In this document: piece after piece, positions 1-8,545 of the stretch
How the letters are laid out: the number at the start of each line of letters is the position of its first letter
Numbering within the stretch: position 1 is the stretch's first letter
Source: Mycobacterium intracellulare ATCC 13950
Lineage (GTDB): Bacteria; Actinomycetota; Actinomycetes; Mycobacteriales; Mycobacteriaceae
Direction of reading: 5' to 3'
Assembly: GCF_000277125.1 (NCBI RefSeq)
Contig: NC_016946.1
Coordinates: forward strand, 372,001-436,000
DNA length: 64,000 bases
Program-made: the position numbers and the translations under genes
The notes under the pieces: model-generated
Told to the model about the DNA's origin: nothing
What the model saw: the letters and a program-made list of their open reading frames with translations, nothing else
Databases searched by the model: none

Positions 1-1038
1 TTCGGCACCCCGGACACCTGGGTGTTGTGGAACCTGACCGGGGGTCCGCGGGGCGGCGTGCACGTCACCGACGTGACCAACGCCAGCCGGACCATGCTGA
101 TGAACCTCGAGACCCTGGACTGGGACGACGAGTTGCTGTCATTCTTTGCGATCCCGCGCGCGATGCTGCCGCGGATCGGGCCGTCGTCGTCGCCGCAGCC
201 CTACGGGGTGACGGCCGAGACCGGCCCGGCGGGCGGAGAGATTGCGATCACGGGCGTGCTGGGTGACCAGCACGCGGCGATGGTGGGGCAGGTGTGTCTG
301 GCCGAGGGGGAGGCGAAAAACACCTATGGCACCGGCAATTTCCTGCTACTGAACACCGGCGAGACGATCGTGCGGTCCGACAACGGGCTGCTGACCACCG
401 TCTGCTACCAGTTCGGGGACGCCAAACCCGTTTACGCACTTGAGGGTTCGATCGCGGTGACGGGCGCGGCCGTGCAATGGCTGCGCGATCAGCTGGGCAT
501 CATAAGCGGGGCCGCGCAAAGCGAGGCGCTGGCCCGCCAGGTCGACGACAACGGCGGCGTCTATTTCGTCCCGGCGTTTTCCGGGTTGTTCGCCCCCTAC
601 TGGCGATCCGATGCCCGGGGCGCGATCGTGGGGCTGTCCCGATTCAACACCAACGCGCATCTGGCCCGGGCCACCCTGGAGGCGATCTGCTACCAGAGCC
701 GCGACGTGGTAGACGCGATGGCCGCGGATTCCGGTGTGCGCCTTGAGGTTTTGAAGGTCGACGGTGGTATCACCGGCAATGACCTGTGCATGCAGATCCA
801 GGCCGACGTGCTGGGCGTGGACGTGGTGCGTCCGGTGGTCGCCGAGACGACGGCGCTGGGCGCCGCGTACGCGGCCGGCCTGGCCGTGGGGTTCTGGGCC
901 GACCCGGCGGACCTGCGCGCCAACTGGCAGGAGGGCCGGCGTTGGTCGCCGACCTGGAACGACGAGCAGCGCGCCGAGGGGTACGCGGGCTGGCGCAAGG
1001 CCGTGCAGCGGACCCTGGATTGGGTCTCCATCACCTGA
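1..1038 (+). CDS. glpK: Glycerol kinase, 3' part (5' end outside window)
   Basis: Open from the first base in frame 1, so the gene begins before the window; 345 codons remain of a family that is usually about 500 residues. Glycerol kinase phosphorylates glycerol to glycerol 3-phosphate in the cytoplasm. The FGGY-kinase C-terminal half is clear: [13 protein letters not shown], the [13 protein letters not shown] phosphate-binding segment, and the adenosine-motif region [19 protein letters not shown] followed by [14 protein letters not shown]. Its stop codon lies inside a long hairpin shared with the convergent PadR gene. It matches Rv3696c by content and neighbours. Confidence 0.95.
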   Translation, partial: FGTPDTWVLWNLTGGPRGGVHVTDVTNASRTMLMNLETLDWDDELLSFFAIPRAMLPRIGPSSSPQPYGVTAETGPAGGEIAITGVLGDQHAAMVGQVCLAEGEAKNTYGTGNFLLLNTGETIVRSDNGLLTTVCYQFGDAKPVYALEGSIAVTGAAVQWLRDQLGIISGAAQSEALARQVDDNGGVYFVPAFSGLFAPYWRSDARGAIVGLSRFNTNAHLARATLEAICYQSRDVVDAMAADSGVRLEVLKVDGGITGNDLCMQIQADVLGVDVVRPVVAETTALGAAYAAGLAVGFWADPADLRANWQEGRRWSPTWNDEQRAEGYAGWRKAVQRTLDWVSIT

Positions 1039-1058
1039 GGTGACCTGATCCAGGGTCC
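1010..1058. terminator. Long inverted repeat at the glpK stop codon
   Basis: A perfect 11-bp inverted repeat (GGACCCTGGAT at 1010-1020 and ATCCAGGGTCC at 1048-1058) encloses a second small hairpin (TCACC/GGTGA, 1031-1043). The glpK stop codon is in the loop. There is no T-tract, as is common for mycobacterial terminators. Its position between convergent glpK and the PadR gene suggests a bidirectional transcription end; this is inference. Confidence 0.6.
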
Positions 1059-1070
1059 GCTGGCTCGGAA

Positions 1071-1790
1071 TCAGTCTTCGCCGAGGATGCCGTAGATCTC
1101 GCGCCGCGCGTTGTTGAGAATGTCGACGATGCGCTGCTGCTGCTCGGCGGAAGCGGTGTGGGCGGACTGCCCGACCGCGCCGAACAACTGGCCGACGGCC
1201 GCCCTCAGGCTCATGTGACCGGGGTCCGCACCTTCGGTGATCTCGTCCCACGGCGGGGTCTCGATCTTCTCGGCCGCCCCGCGGCCCTGCTCGGTCAGCT
1301 CGAAAAGCTTCTTGCTGCCCGCGGATTCGCTCGCGGTGATCAGGCCTTCGTCGTCGAGCAGCTGCAGGGTCGGATACACCGAGCCAGGGCTCGGCTTCCA
1401 CAGCCCGTTGCTGCGTTCGGCGATCTGCTGGATCATCTCGTAGCCGTGCATCGGCCGCTCGGCGAGCAGCGTCAGGATGGCCGCCCGCACGTCACCGCGC
1501 TTGCCGCGGCCCGGGCCGCCACGGCGCCAGGCGCCGCGCCGTCCGCCGGGACCGAAACCGAAACCGGGGCCGAAGCCCGGCCCGAATCCGGGACCGAACC
1601 CGAACGGGCCTTCGTAGCCACCCGGGTGGCCGCCGCCGGCGTGGTCGCGGAGATGTTCGCGGAAGTCCCGCCTGGCCTGGCGCCGCGCCTCGTGCAGGGC
1701 GCGCCGGTCGACCGGGCCGGAGCCGAACCCGAATCCGAAACCGGGCCGGCCGCCGAATGGTCCCTCGGGGGGAGTGAATGGGTTGCTCAT
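1071..1790 (-). CDS. PadR-family transcriptional regulator with Gly/Phe-rich N-terminus
   Basis: 239 residues. Residues 1-100 are low complexity, rich in Gly, Pro, Phe and Arg (repeats of GFGPGFGPGFG) and probably disordered. Residues about 100-170 are a PadR winged helix, with the typical run MHGYEMIQQIAERSNG then PSPGSVYPTLQLLDDEGLI. A helical C-terminal dimerisation segment follows, as in PadR-s2 proteins. PadR proteins are usually autorepressors that respond to small molecules. The AT-rich GATATATC motifs upstream at 1838-1892 are candidate operators. The target genes and ligand are unknown. It is convergent with glpK and divergent from the membrane protein at 1989. Confidence 0.9.
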   Translation of the reverse strand: MSNPFTPPEGPFGGRPGFGFGFGSGPVDRRALHEARRQARRDFREHLRDHAGGGHPGGYEGPFGFGPGFGPGFGPGFGFGPGGRRGAWRRGGPGRGKRGDVRAAILTLLAERPMHGYEMIQQIAERSNGLWKPSPGSVYPTLQLLDDEGLITASESAGSKKLFELTEQGRGAAEKIETPPWDEITEGADPGHMSLRAAVGQLFGAVGQSAHTASAEQQQRIVDILNNARREIYGILGED

Positions 1791-1835
1791 TTGTGTCCTT
1801 ACGTTGGTGGATCGCGCACCCGACGTGCGCTTCGG

Positions 1836-1892
1836 AATATCACGATATATCGGGAACTAACGCGATGCAACTGGATATGTTGAAAGATATCG
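1836..1892. promoter_or_regulatory. GATAT-repeat region, candidate PadR operator
   Basis: An AT-rich island in otherwise GC-rich DNA upstream of the PadR gene. It holds the palindrome CGATATATCG (1843-1852), GGAATATC just before it, GGATATG at 1873-1879 and GATATC at 1886-1891. Repeated GATAT half-sites next to a PadR gene suggest autoregulation. The assignment is inferred from position and symmetry only. Confidence 0.45.
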
Positions 1893-1951
1893 ACTAGCGA
1901 AGCTGACCTGCGGAAATCCACGCCCATCCGCGCCGCCCAAACCCGCGGGCC

Positions 1952-1978
1952 GGTTTGCAGAGGCCAGACGGCGGGTAG
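1952..1978 (+). promoter_or_regulatory. SigF-type promoter for the 1989 gene
   Basis: GGTTT at 1952-1956, a 16-bp spacer and GGGTAG at 1973-1978 fit the group-3 sigma (SigF/SigB) pattern. The start codon at 1989 is only 10 bp beyond the -10 element, so the transcript would be nearly leaderless. Confidence 0.65.
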
Positions 1979-1988
1979 GAACTGTGGG

Positions 1989-2378
1989 ATGGACGCTGAC
2001 AACGACGTGACGGTCGATCGCACGGCCGCCGGTGCGGCCCCATCCGGGGACCCCGGTGGTGCCCCGCGCCGGAACGTCTGGCCCTGGGTCAACTGGGGGT
2101 TGGCGCTGGCGACGGTGCCCGCCGCGGCGATCGTCATGCTGTTCGCGCTCGGTGGCGTGCTGAGCACCGCCGGTTGCAGCGACACCAGCTGCCCCAACCT
2201 GGGCCACGGCGGCATCGACTTCGGCGTCGCCTTCTACGGCGCGCCCGCGGTGGCCGTCGTCGTCATCGTCATCTCGGTTTTCACCGCCAAACACCGCGGC
2301 GGCATCGCGGTCCCGCTGCTGGGGTGGGCGCTGCTGATCGCCGACGTCGTCCTCATGGCGGCGAGCGTCGCCCGCTAG
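1989..2378 (+). CDS. Small membrane protein of unknown function
   Basis: 129 residues. A charged, Gly/Pro-rich cytoplasmic N-terminus (about 30 residues) is followed by three predicted hydrophobic helices (about 33-54, 76-95 and 104-126). Between the first two is a short loop with two cysteines (GCSDTSC), likely outside the membrane, where a disulphide is possible. I do not recognise the family. It lies 11 bp behind a SigF-type promoter and is convergent with the RDD gene, whose stop codon is 10 bp away. This implies a general-stress membrane protein; the function is unknown. Confidence 0.75.
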   Translation: MDADNDVTVDRTAAGAAPSGDPGGAPRRNVWPWVNWGLALATVPAAAIVMLFALGGVLSTAGCSDTSCPNLGHGGIDFGVAFYGAPAVAVVVIVISVFTAKHRGGIAVPLLGWALLIADVVLMAASVAR

Positions 2379-2388
2379 CCGCGCTGCG

Positions 2389-3258
2389 TCAGTGCGGCGG
2401 TGCGAAACCGTCCGGAGGCGCGCCGTAGCCCGGTCCCGGGGCGGGTCGGCCCGGCTCCGGCCACGGCTCCGGGTACCGCGGCGGCGCGCCCGGTGGCATG
2501 GGCGGCCAGCCCGGCGCCTGGGCGGTCGGGCGCAGCCGGGCCAGTTCGCGACGGTGCCGCTCGGCGAGGACCGCGGCCAGCACCAGTTCCGGCGGGGCCC
2601 CGGGCGGGGGCGGCGCAATGCGCGCCACGACATCACCGGCGATGCGGTACGCCATCTGAGTGCGCAGCTGGCGGTCGAGTTGCGGTGCGCGGGAAAGGAA
2701 TTGGCGCGCCACTTCGGCTTGACCGACGGACAGTCCCGACAGCTGCAGCGACGCCGCCCACCAGGCCAGCGCCGGAGGCATCGTCGGCGGGGGCCCCAGC
2801 CGGGGTCCGCGTTCGTTGACCACCACCGTGCCGGCGAAGATATCGCCGATCCGTTTGGCTTTGGGTGACAGGATGCTGCAGATGATGGCGGGGCTGCCGA
2901 AGAGCATCCAGATTTCCACCAGCGAGGCCAGGGCGCGAAACAGCGCCTGGCGGAAGCGTTCTGGGCCGCCGTCGTCGGACACGACGCGCAGACCCAGGGC
3001 GATCTTGCCCACCGAGCGTCCCCGCGTCGCGGTCTCGAGGATCAACGGGTAGCCCACAATTACCAGAACCGTAAATATAAGCAGGATGGCGTTGCTCAGC
3101 GCGGTGTCGAACTCGGTCAGGGTGGCGGCCCACAGCATCAGCCCGAGCAGGTAGCCGATCACCATGACGGCGATATCGATCAGCGCGCTCAACGTCCGCA
3201 CCGGCAGCTGGGCGATCTGCACGTCCAGCACCACGGCGTCCCCGGTCACCACCGACAT
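2389..3258 (-). CDS. RDD-family membrane protein
   Basis: 289 residues from the ATG at 3258. A longer frame extends to 3387, but the extra 43 residues look non-native and would overlap the divergent gene's start. Residues 1-150 form the RDD domain: an Arg in the first helix region (PVRTLSALIDIAVMV), two or three membrane helices, and the GRSVGKIALGLRVV loop typical of the family. The C-terminal 120 residues are soluble, ending in a Pro/Gly-rich tail. RDD proteins are poorly understood, though some act in ion transport. It is divergent from the SpoIIM-like gene, as in the Rv3695/Rv3694c arrangement. Confidence 0.85.
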   Translation of the reverse strand: MSVVTGDAVVLDVQIAQLPVRTLSALIDIAVMVIGYLLGLMLWAATLTEFDTALSNAILLIFTVLVIVGYPLILETATRGRSVGKIALGLRVVSDDGGPERFRQALFRALASLVEIWMLFGSPAIICSILSPKAKRIGDIFAGTVVVNERGPRLGPPPTMPPALAWWAASLQLSGLSVGQAEVARQFLSRAPQLDRQLRTQMAYRIAGDVVARIAPPPPGAPPELVLAAVLAERHRRELARLRPTAQAPGWPPMPPGAPPRYPEPWPEPGRPAPGPGYGAPPDGFAPPH

Positions 3259-3349
3259 AACTTCGAACGGTACAGGCCGGGCGGGTGCGGGCGACCGCAC
3301 TTGGTCATGCCCGCGGCGCCGCGCCCGCGGGGTGATTAGGCTGCCCAGG

Positions 3350-4342
3350 GTGGACGTCGACGCATTCGTGCTGGCCCATCGAGGCACGTGGGACCGCCTC
3401 GATCGACTGATCGGGCGCCGCCGGTCGCTCAGCGGCGCCGAGATCGACGAACTCGTCGAGCTCTATCAGCGGGTGTCCACCCATTTGTCGATGCTGCGCT
3501 CGGCGTCGTCGGATTCGATGCTGGTCGGCCGGCTCTCGAGCCTGGTCGCGCGGGCCCGTTCCGCGGTGACCGGCGCCCACGCGCCGCTAAGCAGTACGTT
3601 CACCCGGTTCTGGACGGTGTCCTTCCCGGTCGTCGCGTACCGCACGTGGCGGTGGTGGCTGGCCACGGCGGCGGCGTTTTTCGCGGTGGTCGTGGTCATT
3701 GCGCTGTGGGTCGCCGGCAGTCCCGAGGTGCAGTCAGCGCTCGGAACCCCTAGTGACATCGAGCAATTGGTCAATCACGACGTCGAGTCGTACTACAGCG
3801 AACATCCCGCCGCCGCCTTCGCGCTGCAGATCTGGGTGAACAATTCCTGGGTTTCCGCTCAATGCATCGCGCTGTCCGTCGTGCTGGGGCTGCCCATTCC
3901 CTTTGTGCTGTTCGAGAATGCCGCCAATGTGGGCGTGATCGCCGGCCTGATGTTCCCCGCCGGCAAGGGCGGCCTGCTGCTGGGATTGCTTGCCCCCCAT
4001 GGGCTGTTGGAGCTCACCGCGGTCTTCCTCTCGGGGGCGGCGGGAATGCGGCTGGGATGGTCGGTGATGTCGCCCGGCGACCGGCCCCGCGGACAGGTGC
4101 TCGCCGAACAGGGCCGTGCCATCGTCTCGGTGGCCGTGGGCCTGGTGGCCGTGCTCGCCGTCTCCGGGTTGATCGAGGCGCTGGTGACGCCGTCGCCGTT
4201 ACCGACGGTCGTACGGGTCGGCATCGGCGTCATCGCCGAGGCGGCGTTCTTGTCCTACATCGTCTACTTCGGTCGCCGCGGGGTCAGAGCCGGGGAAAGC
4301 GGCGACATCGAAGACGCGCCGGATGTGGTCCCCACCGGCTGA
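3350..4342 (+). CDS. Stage II sporulation protein M family (DUF95) membrane protein
   Basis: 330 residues from the GTG at 3350, which gives the N-terminus VDVDAFVLAHRGTWDRL and the same length as Rv3694c; the frame opens earlier but upstream codons are not protein-like. An N-terminal cytoplasmic helical region (about 100 residues) is followed by four or five membrane helices with the family's ENAANVGVIAGLMFPAGKG and LLAPHGLLELTAVFLSG segments. The family is related to SpoIIM of Bacillus, but in non-sporulating mycobacteria the role is unknown. It is commonly found beside RDD, MoxR and DUF58 genes, as here. Confidence 0.9.
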   Translation: MDVDAFVLAHRGTWDRLDRLIGRRRSLSGAEIDELVELYQRVSTHLSMLRSASSDSMLVGRLSSLVARARSAVTGAHAPLSSTFTRFWTVSFPVVAYRTWRWWLATAAAFFAVVVVIALWVAGSPEVQSALGTPSDIEQLVNHDVESYYSEHPAAAFALQIWVNNSWVSAQCIALSVVLGLPIPFVLFENAANVGVIAGLMFPAGKGGLLLGLLAPHGLLELTAVFLSGAAGMRLGWSVMSPGDRPRGQVLAEQGRAIVSVAVGLVAVLAVSGLIEALVTPSPLPTVVRVGIGVIAEAAFLSYIVYFGRRGVRAGESGDIEDAPDVVPTG

Positions 4343-4414
4343 GCTTCGCGAGACTGCAACTGCGGACGGCCCTACTCGGGAAATGCGTCGGTGGTTACAG
4401 TTCCGCGGTGCCGA

Positions 4415-5737
4415 TCACAGGCGCCCGGTCGCTTTCATCGCCAGGTAGTGGTCGGCGAGCGCGGGCGCCAGTTCGGCGGGCGGGGCGTCGACGACCTCCA
4501 CGCCGGTGCGGCGCAGTCGTGTGGCCATGGCGCCGCGGTCGTTGCGGGATCGCTCGGCCGCGGCGGCGTCGTACACCGCCGCGGCATCCGATCGGCCGGC
4601 GGCCATCTGGTCGACCCGCGGGTCGGAAACCGCGGCCAGCAGCAGGTGATGCTTGGCCGACAGCTGCGGCAGCACGGGCAGCAGGCCCTCGTCGAGGGCG
4701 GTCGGATTGAGGTCGGTCAGCAGCACCACCAGCGAGCGCCGGCGGGCCCGCAGCGCGATGGCCGAAGCCATTGCCCGCCAATCGGATTCGACGAGCGTGG
4801 GCTGCAGGGGGGCCATCGCGTCGACGAGCTGGGCGAGCAGCTCGGTGCGCGACGCGCCGAAGACGCCGGCCCGGCTCACCCGGTCGTGGGCGAGGAAGTC
4901 GACGTTGTCGCCCGCCCGCGACGCGAGCGCGGCCAGCAGCAGCGCGGCATCCATCGACCAGTCCAGCCGCGGCCAGCCCGCGGGATCGGAGGTGGTGGGG
5001 TCGACGCCCACCCGGCCCGCCGCGGTGCGGCCCGTGTCGAGCACGATCACCACGCGCCGGTCGCGTTCGGGGCGCCAGGTGCGCACCACCACGTCGGCGC
5101 GCCGCGCGGTCGCGCGCCAATCGATCGAGCGCACGTCGTCACCGACGACATACTCTCGCAGCGAATCGAATTCGGTGCCCTGCCCGCGCACCAGGGTGGG
5201 CAGCAGGCCGTCGATCTCGCGCAGCCTGGCCAGGCGCGACGGCAGGTGCTTGCGTGACAGGAACGGCGGCAGCACCCGGAGCTGGCCGGGCACCGATTGC
5301 GAACCCTGCCGTCCCGCCAGGCCCAGGGGCCCGATCGATCGCGCGGTGATCACCGTCGCGCGCTGATCGCCGCGGCGCTTTGGCTCCAGCCGGGTCGCGA
5401 CGTGCTGATCGCCCCCGGCCGGGATGTCCACCGCATGGGTGCGCGGCCGCGCGCGGGCGCTGGGCGGCCAGGCGTCGCGGACCTGGCCGCGGAACCGCCG
5501 CCGGCCGTCGTTGTGGATGGACAGCTCACAATCCACCTGCTGACCGAGCCGGGCGGAGCGATCCGGGGAGCGCACGTAGCGCAGGGCGGTGGTGCGGGCC
5601 GCCAACCCGACGTCGACGGCGACGGCGACGGCCAGCGCCACCAGCAGGGCCACGAAAGCCGTTGCCGGCCAAGGCGAGACAGCGATGGGCAGGACGCAGA
5701 TCAGCGCGACCAGTCCCGTGCGTCCGGTCAGGATCAC
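4415..5737 (-). CDS. DUF58 domain protein
   Basis: 440 residues from the GTG at 5737, which overlaps the moxR stop by one base (TAGTG). Two N-terminal membrane helices (about 5-45) anchor a cytoplasmic part carrying the DUF58 signature DDVRSIDWRATARRADVVVR. A vWA-like half with a MIDAS-type start (VIVLDTGRT) and a helix-rich C-terminus follow. DUF58 proteins occur as partners of MoxR AAA+ ATPases and are thought to be chaperone-like membrane adaptors. Matches Rv3693 in length and context. It is the last gene of the minus-strand operon starting near 8521. Confidence 0.9.
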   Translation of the reverse strand: MILTGRTGLVALICVLPIAVSPWPATAFVALLVALAVAVAVDVGLAARTTALRYVRSPDRSARLGQQVDCELSIHNDGRRRFRGQVRDAWPPSARARPRTHAVDIPAGGDQHVATRLEPKRRGDQRATVITARSIGPLGLAGRQGSQSVPGQLRVLPPFLSRKHLPSRLARLREIDGLLPTLVRGQGTEFDSLREYVVGDDVRSIDWRATARRADVVVRTWRPERDRRVVIVLDTGRTAAGRVGVDPTTSDPAGWPRLDWSMDAALLLAALASRAGDNVDFLAHDRVSRAGVFGASRTELLAQLVDAMAPLQPTLVESDWRAMASAIALRARRRSLVVLLTDLNPTALDEGLLPVLPQLSAKHHLLLAAVSDPRVDQMAAGRSDAAAVYDAAAAERSRNDRGAMATRLRRTGVEVVDAPPAELAPALADHYLAMKATGRL

Positions 5738-6732
5738 TAGCGGGGCACCGGAACCGACGCCAGAATCCCGTCGAGCACGCCATCGGACGTGGCCCCCTCG
5801 AGTTCGGCTTCGGGCCGCAGCATCACCCGGTGCCGCAGCGTCGGGCGGGCCATGGCCTTCACGTCGTCGGGGGTGACGTAGTTGCGGCCCGACAGCCAGG
5901 ACCAGGAGCGCGCGGTGGCCAACAGGGCGGTCGCCCCGCGGGGGGACACGCCCAGCTGCAGCGCGGGGGAGGATCGGGTGGCCCCGACGATGTCGACGAT
6001 GTAGCCGAGCACCTCGTCGGCGACCAGCACGTGTCGCACGGCGTCGCGGCCGGCGGCCAGGTCGGCCGGCCCCGCCACCGGCTTGATCGCCGACAGATCG
6101 CGGGGATCGAAACCGTGCGCGTGCCGGTGCAGGATGGCGATCTCGGCGTCCCGCGGGGGCAGCGTCACATTCAGTTTGAGGAGAAAGCGATCCAGCTGGG
6201 CCTCGGGCAGCTGGTAGGTGCCCTCGTATTCGACCGGGTTCTGGGTCGCGGCGACGATGAACGGGTCCGGCAGCGGCTGGGGTTCGCCCTCGACGCTGAC
6301 CTGGCGCTCCTCCATCGCCTCGAGCAGCGCGGCCTGGGTCTTGGGTGGGGTGCGGTTGATCTCGTCGGCGAGCAGCAGGTTGGTGAACACCGGACCGGGC
6401 CGGAACACGAACGCGGCGGTGCGCGCGTCGTACACCAGGGAACCCGTCACGTCGCCGGGCATCAGGTCCGGCGTGAACTGCACCCGCTTGAACTCCAGCT
6501 GCAGCGCCGCGGACAGCGCCCGGACCAGCAGCGTCTTCGCCACTCCCGGAACGCCTTCCAGCAGCACATGCCCGCGGCACAGCAGCGCGATCACCAGGCC
6601 GCTGACCACGCCCTCCTGCCCGACGACGGCCTTGGCGAGCTCGGCGCGCAACGCCAGCAGCGCCTCGCGAGCGGATTCGGCGGTGGGGGACGAGGCGGTA
6701 TCGGCTTGTGGACCGGAAGGGGACTGTGTCAC
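5737..6732 (-). CDS. moxR2: MoxR-family AAA+ ATPase
   Basis: 331 residues from the GTG at 6732; GTG and the preceding TGA stop overlap by four bases. Walker A is GVPGVAKT and Walker B is LLADEIN, followed by RTPPKTQAALLEAMEE. Sensor 1 lies in AATQNPVEYEGTYQLPEAQLDR (shown here only as a marker of the subfamily). The C-terminal lid contains RSWSWLSGRNYVTPDDVKA. MoxR ATPases are thought to mature or activate partner proteins, often with DUF58/vWA proteins. Matches Rv3692 by order. The longer frame to 7110 is a shadow of the upstream gene. Confidence 0.92.
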   Translation of the reverse strand: MTQSPSGPQADTASSPTAESAREALLALRAELAKAVVGQEGVVSGLVIALLCRGHVLLEGVPGVAKTLLVRALSAALQLEFKRVQFTPDLMPGDVTGSLVYDARTAAFVFRPGPVFTNLLLADEINRTPPKTQAALLEAMEERQVSVEGEPQPLPDPFIVAATQNPVEYEGTYQLPEAQLDRFLLKLNVTLPPRDAEIAILHRHAHGFDPRDLSAIKPVAGPADLAAGRDAVRHVLVADEVLGYIVDIVGATRSSPALQLGVSPRGATALLATARSWSWLSGRNYVTPDDVKAMARPTLRHRVMLRPEAELEGATSDGVLDGILASVPVPR

Positions 6733-7868
6733 GGGCGTGCGACCTGCCTTTCGATGTCGTCGAGCGCACGGGCAAGTTGTAACAGGTCGTGGTCGGTCGT
6801 CGGGGGCGGACCGAACAGATGGTAGGAGACGAACCCCGGATCCGAACCGGTGCGCTGGGCCGCGGTGGACACCACGGTCGCCGGGTCGGCGCCGGCGCCC
6901 AGGCCGAGCCGCGGCAGCAGCCGCTGCAGTGTCGCCGTGCGCAGCGCCGCGGCCGCGCGATCGCGTGCCCGCCGGGACCGATACAGCCGGCCGCGACCCT
7001 CGACGGTCTCCGACGCGCGCACCACGACGGGCAACTCCTCGGCCACCAGCGGGCCGGGGCGGCGGCCCTTCCACGCGGCGACCAGCAGCACCACCAGCGC
7101 CAGCTGCCACACGATCCAGCTCACGTTGGGTGGAATCAGGTCGAAAAGTGATGCCTTGGTGGAGGTTTCACCCTCGACGTGATGGGGCGCGTACCACACG
7201 AGCCGGGGGCGGTCGCCGGCCAGGTTCATCGCGAGCGCCGCGTTGCCAGCGTGCAACAGGCCGCCGTTGGTCATGAAGTCGGTGCTGCCGACGGCGGTGA
7301 CGACCCGTCCGCCGTCCCGGAAGCGGATCAGCGCGCCGTCGTAGCAGCGGGTCATCGTCCGGCCGTCCTTGGCCTTGAAGGTGTTGGTCGGGCCGAACCG
7401 CACCGAGCCGGACCGAACGGCTTCGCGCAGCGTGCAATTCGGGTCGCTGTCGAAGCCGCTGGCGCCGGACACCTCCACGCCCGGCAGCAGCGCCTCGCGG
7501 GCCCGCGTCGTCGGTTCCACCAGCAGCAGGTCCGAACGGATCCTCGCCAGCCGGTCGGTCACCGCGTCGGTCAGGTACTGGCTCTGTGCCACCAGGATCA
7601 GCGCGTCCGGGCGCGCCGCCCGTTCGACGTCGGCGATGGTGTCGGCCACGACGACGTCCACACCGGCGTCGCGGAGCAACTCCACCAGCGCGTGGGCGCC
7701 GTCCGGGCCGGTCGACGCGGGGTCCATCCGCGCGCCGGGGCGCGGCGCGGTCAGGTAGGCATCGACGCCGGCGATGACGGCCAGCACCAGCAGGATGACG
7801 ACCACCCAGCGCCACGAGCGCCGGCGCCGGGGCGCGGTCTGGGTGCGGGCATCGCTGATCGTGGCCAT
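6729..7868 (-). CDS. DUF4350 membrane-anchored protein
   Basis: 379 residues from the ATG at 7868, which shares one base with the upstream stop (TGATG). An Arg-rich N-terminus precedes a membrane helix (residues about 21-40). Next comes a periplasmic DUF4350 domain starting LTAPRPGARMDPASTGPDG, where a substrate-binding-like fold recognises an unknown ligand. A second helix at about 250-270 is followed by a cytoplasmic helical tail. The gene corresponds to Rv3691. The four-gene set DUF4129-DUF4350-MoxR-DUF58 is recurrent in actinobacteria and suggests one envelope-associated complex; the substrate is unknown. Confidence 0.88.
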   Translation of the reverse strand: MATISDARTQTAPRRRRSWRWVVVILLVLAVIAGVDAYLTAPRPGARMDPASTGPDGAHALVELLRDAGVDVVVADTIADVERAARPDALILVAQSQYLTDAVTDRLARIRSDLLLVEPTTRAREALLPGVEVSGASGFDSDPNCTLREAVRSGSVRFGPTNTFKAKDGRTMTRCYDGALIRFRDGGRVVTAVGSTDFMTNGGLLHAGNAALAMNLAGDRPRLVWYAPHHVEGETSTKASLFDLIPPNVSWIVWQLALVVLLVAAWKGRRPGPLVAEELPVVVRASETVEGRGRLYRSRRARDRAAAALRTATLQRLLPRLGLGAGADPATVVSTAAQRTGSDPGFVSYHLFGPPPTTDHDLLQLARALDDIERQVARP

Positions 7869-8521
7869 CACCGCACCTGCGCCCACGACTCGGGGACGGC
7901 GGGTCGCCCGGCCTCGGCCGGGGCGCCCTGCCAGCGGGACCGCAGGTGATCGTCGAGGTCGGCGATCATCTGGTAGGCGGCCCGGGTTCCGGGCTGCTCG
8001 CCATAGGTGACGTCGTTGAAAGCCGTTGCCGCTTCGGACAGTTCGTCGGCCAGATGGGGCAGCGCGGTGCCGGCGTCGCGAGCCAGCTCGTTGGCCGTGC
8101 GGCCGGGGGCCGCCGCCAGCACACCGGTCTCCTCGAGCTGGCGGGCGACAGCGCGCAGCCGGTGGCGTATGGCCGCCGCCCAATCACCTTCGGCCGCATA
8201 GCTTTCGGCCGTCGCTCGATGCTGGGCGGCCGTCAATTGCGCGGCTTCGAACAGCAGCTGGTCACCGCCGCGGCGGGCGCGCATGGTGCGCCGCGCGACG
8301 TGGAAGGCAACAAACACCGCGATCGCCAGCAGGATCAAAAGCACTGTCGCCGTGAACCATCCGCCTGGCACCGTGGCGGTCTTCTGCAGCATCCGGTAGA
8401 TCAGGTCGTTGAGCCAGTCGAGGAACTGGTCGGCCGACGACCCCTTGGAATAGATCGGCTTGTTGAGTTCGTCCTGCGCGGCGCGGTGCGCGGCATCGCG
8501 GTCGATGTCGATGGAAGGCAT
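7868..8521 (-). CDS. DUF4129 membrane protein
   Basis: 217 residues, the same length as Rv3690. It begins MPSIDIDRDAAHRAAQDEL, a conserved short periplasmic or amphipathic segment with a DW-LND motif near residue 35. A single membrane helix (about 60-80) and a C-terminal DUF4129 domain follow, with the hallmark sequence YAAEGDWAAAIRHRLRAVAR and the LARDAGTALP region. This is the first gene of the overlapped moxR operon, 24 bp after the proline-rich membrane protein gene. Confidence 0.88.
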   Translation of the reverse strand: MPSIDIDRDAAHRAAQDELNKPIYSKGSSADQFLDWLNDLIYRMLQKTATVPGGWFTATVLLILLAIAVFVAFHVARRTMRARRGGDQLLFEAAQLTAAQHRATAESYAAEGDWAAAIRHRLRAVARQLEETGVLAAAPGRTANELARDAGTALPHLADELSEAATAFNDVTYGEQPGTRAAYQMIADLDDHLRSRWQGAPAEAGRPAVPESWAQVR

Positions 8522-8545
8522 GCTCAGCTAGTCCTCGCTCGGCCG

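Noticed and set aside
4415..6775. 786-codon frame reading from moxR into the DUF58 gene
   Set aside because: Only the last 440 codons belong to DUF58. The first part is an out-of-frame reading of moxR; the GTG at 5737 fits the operon overlap.
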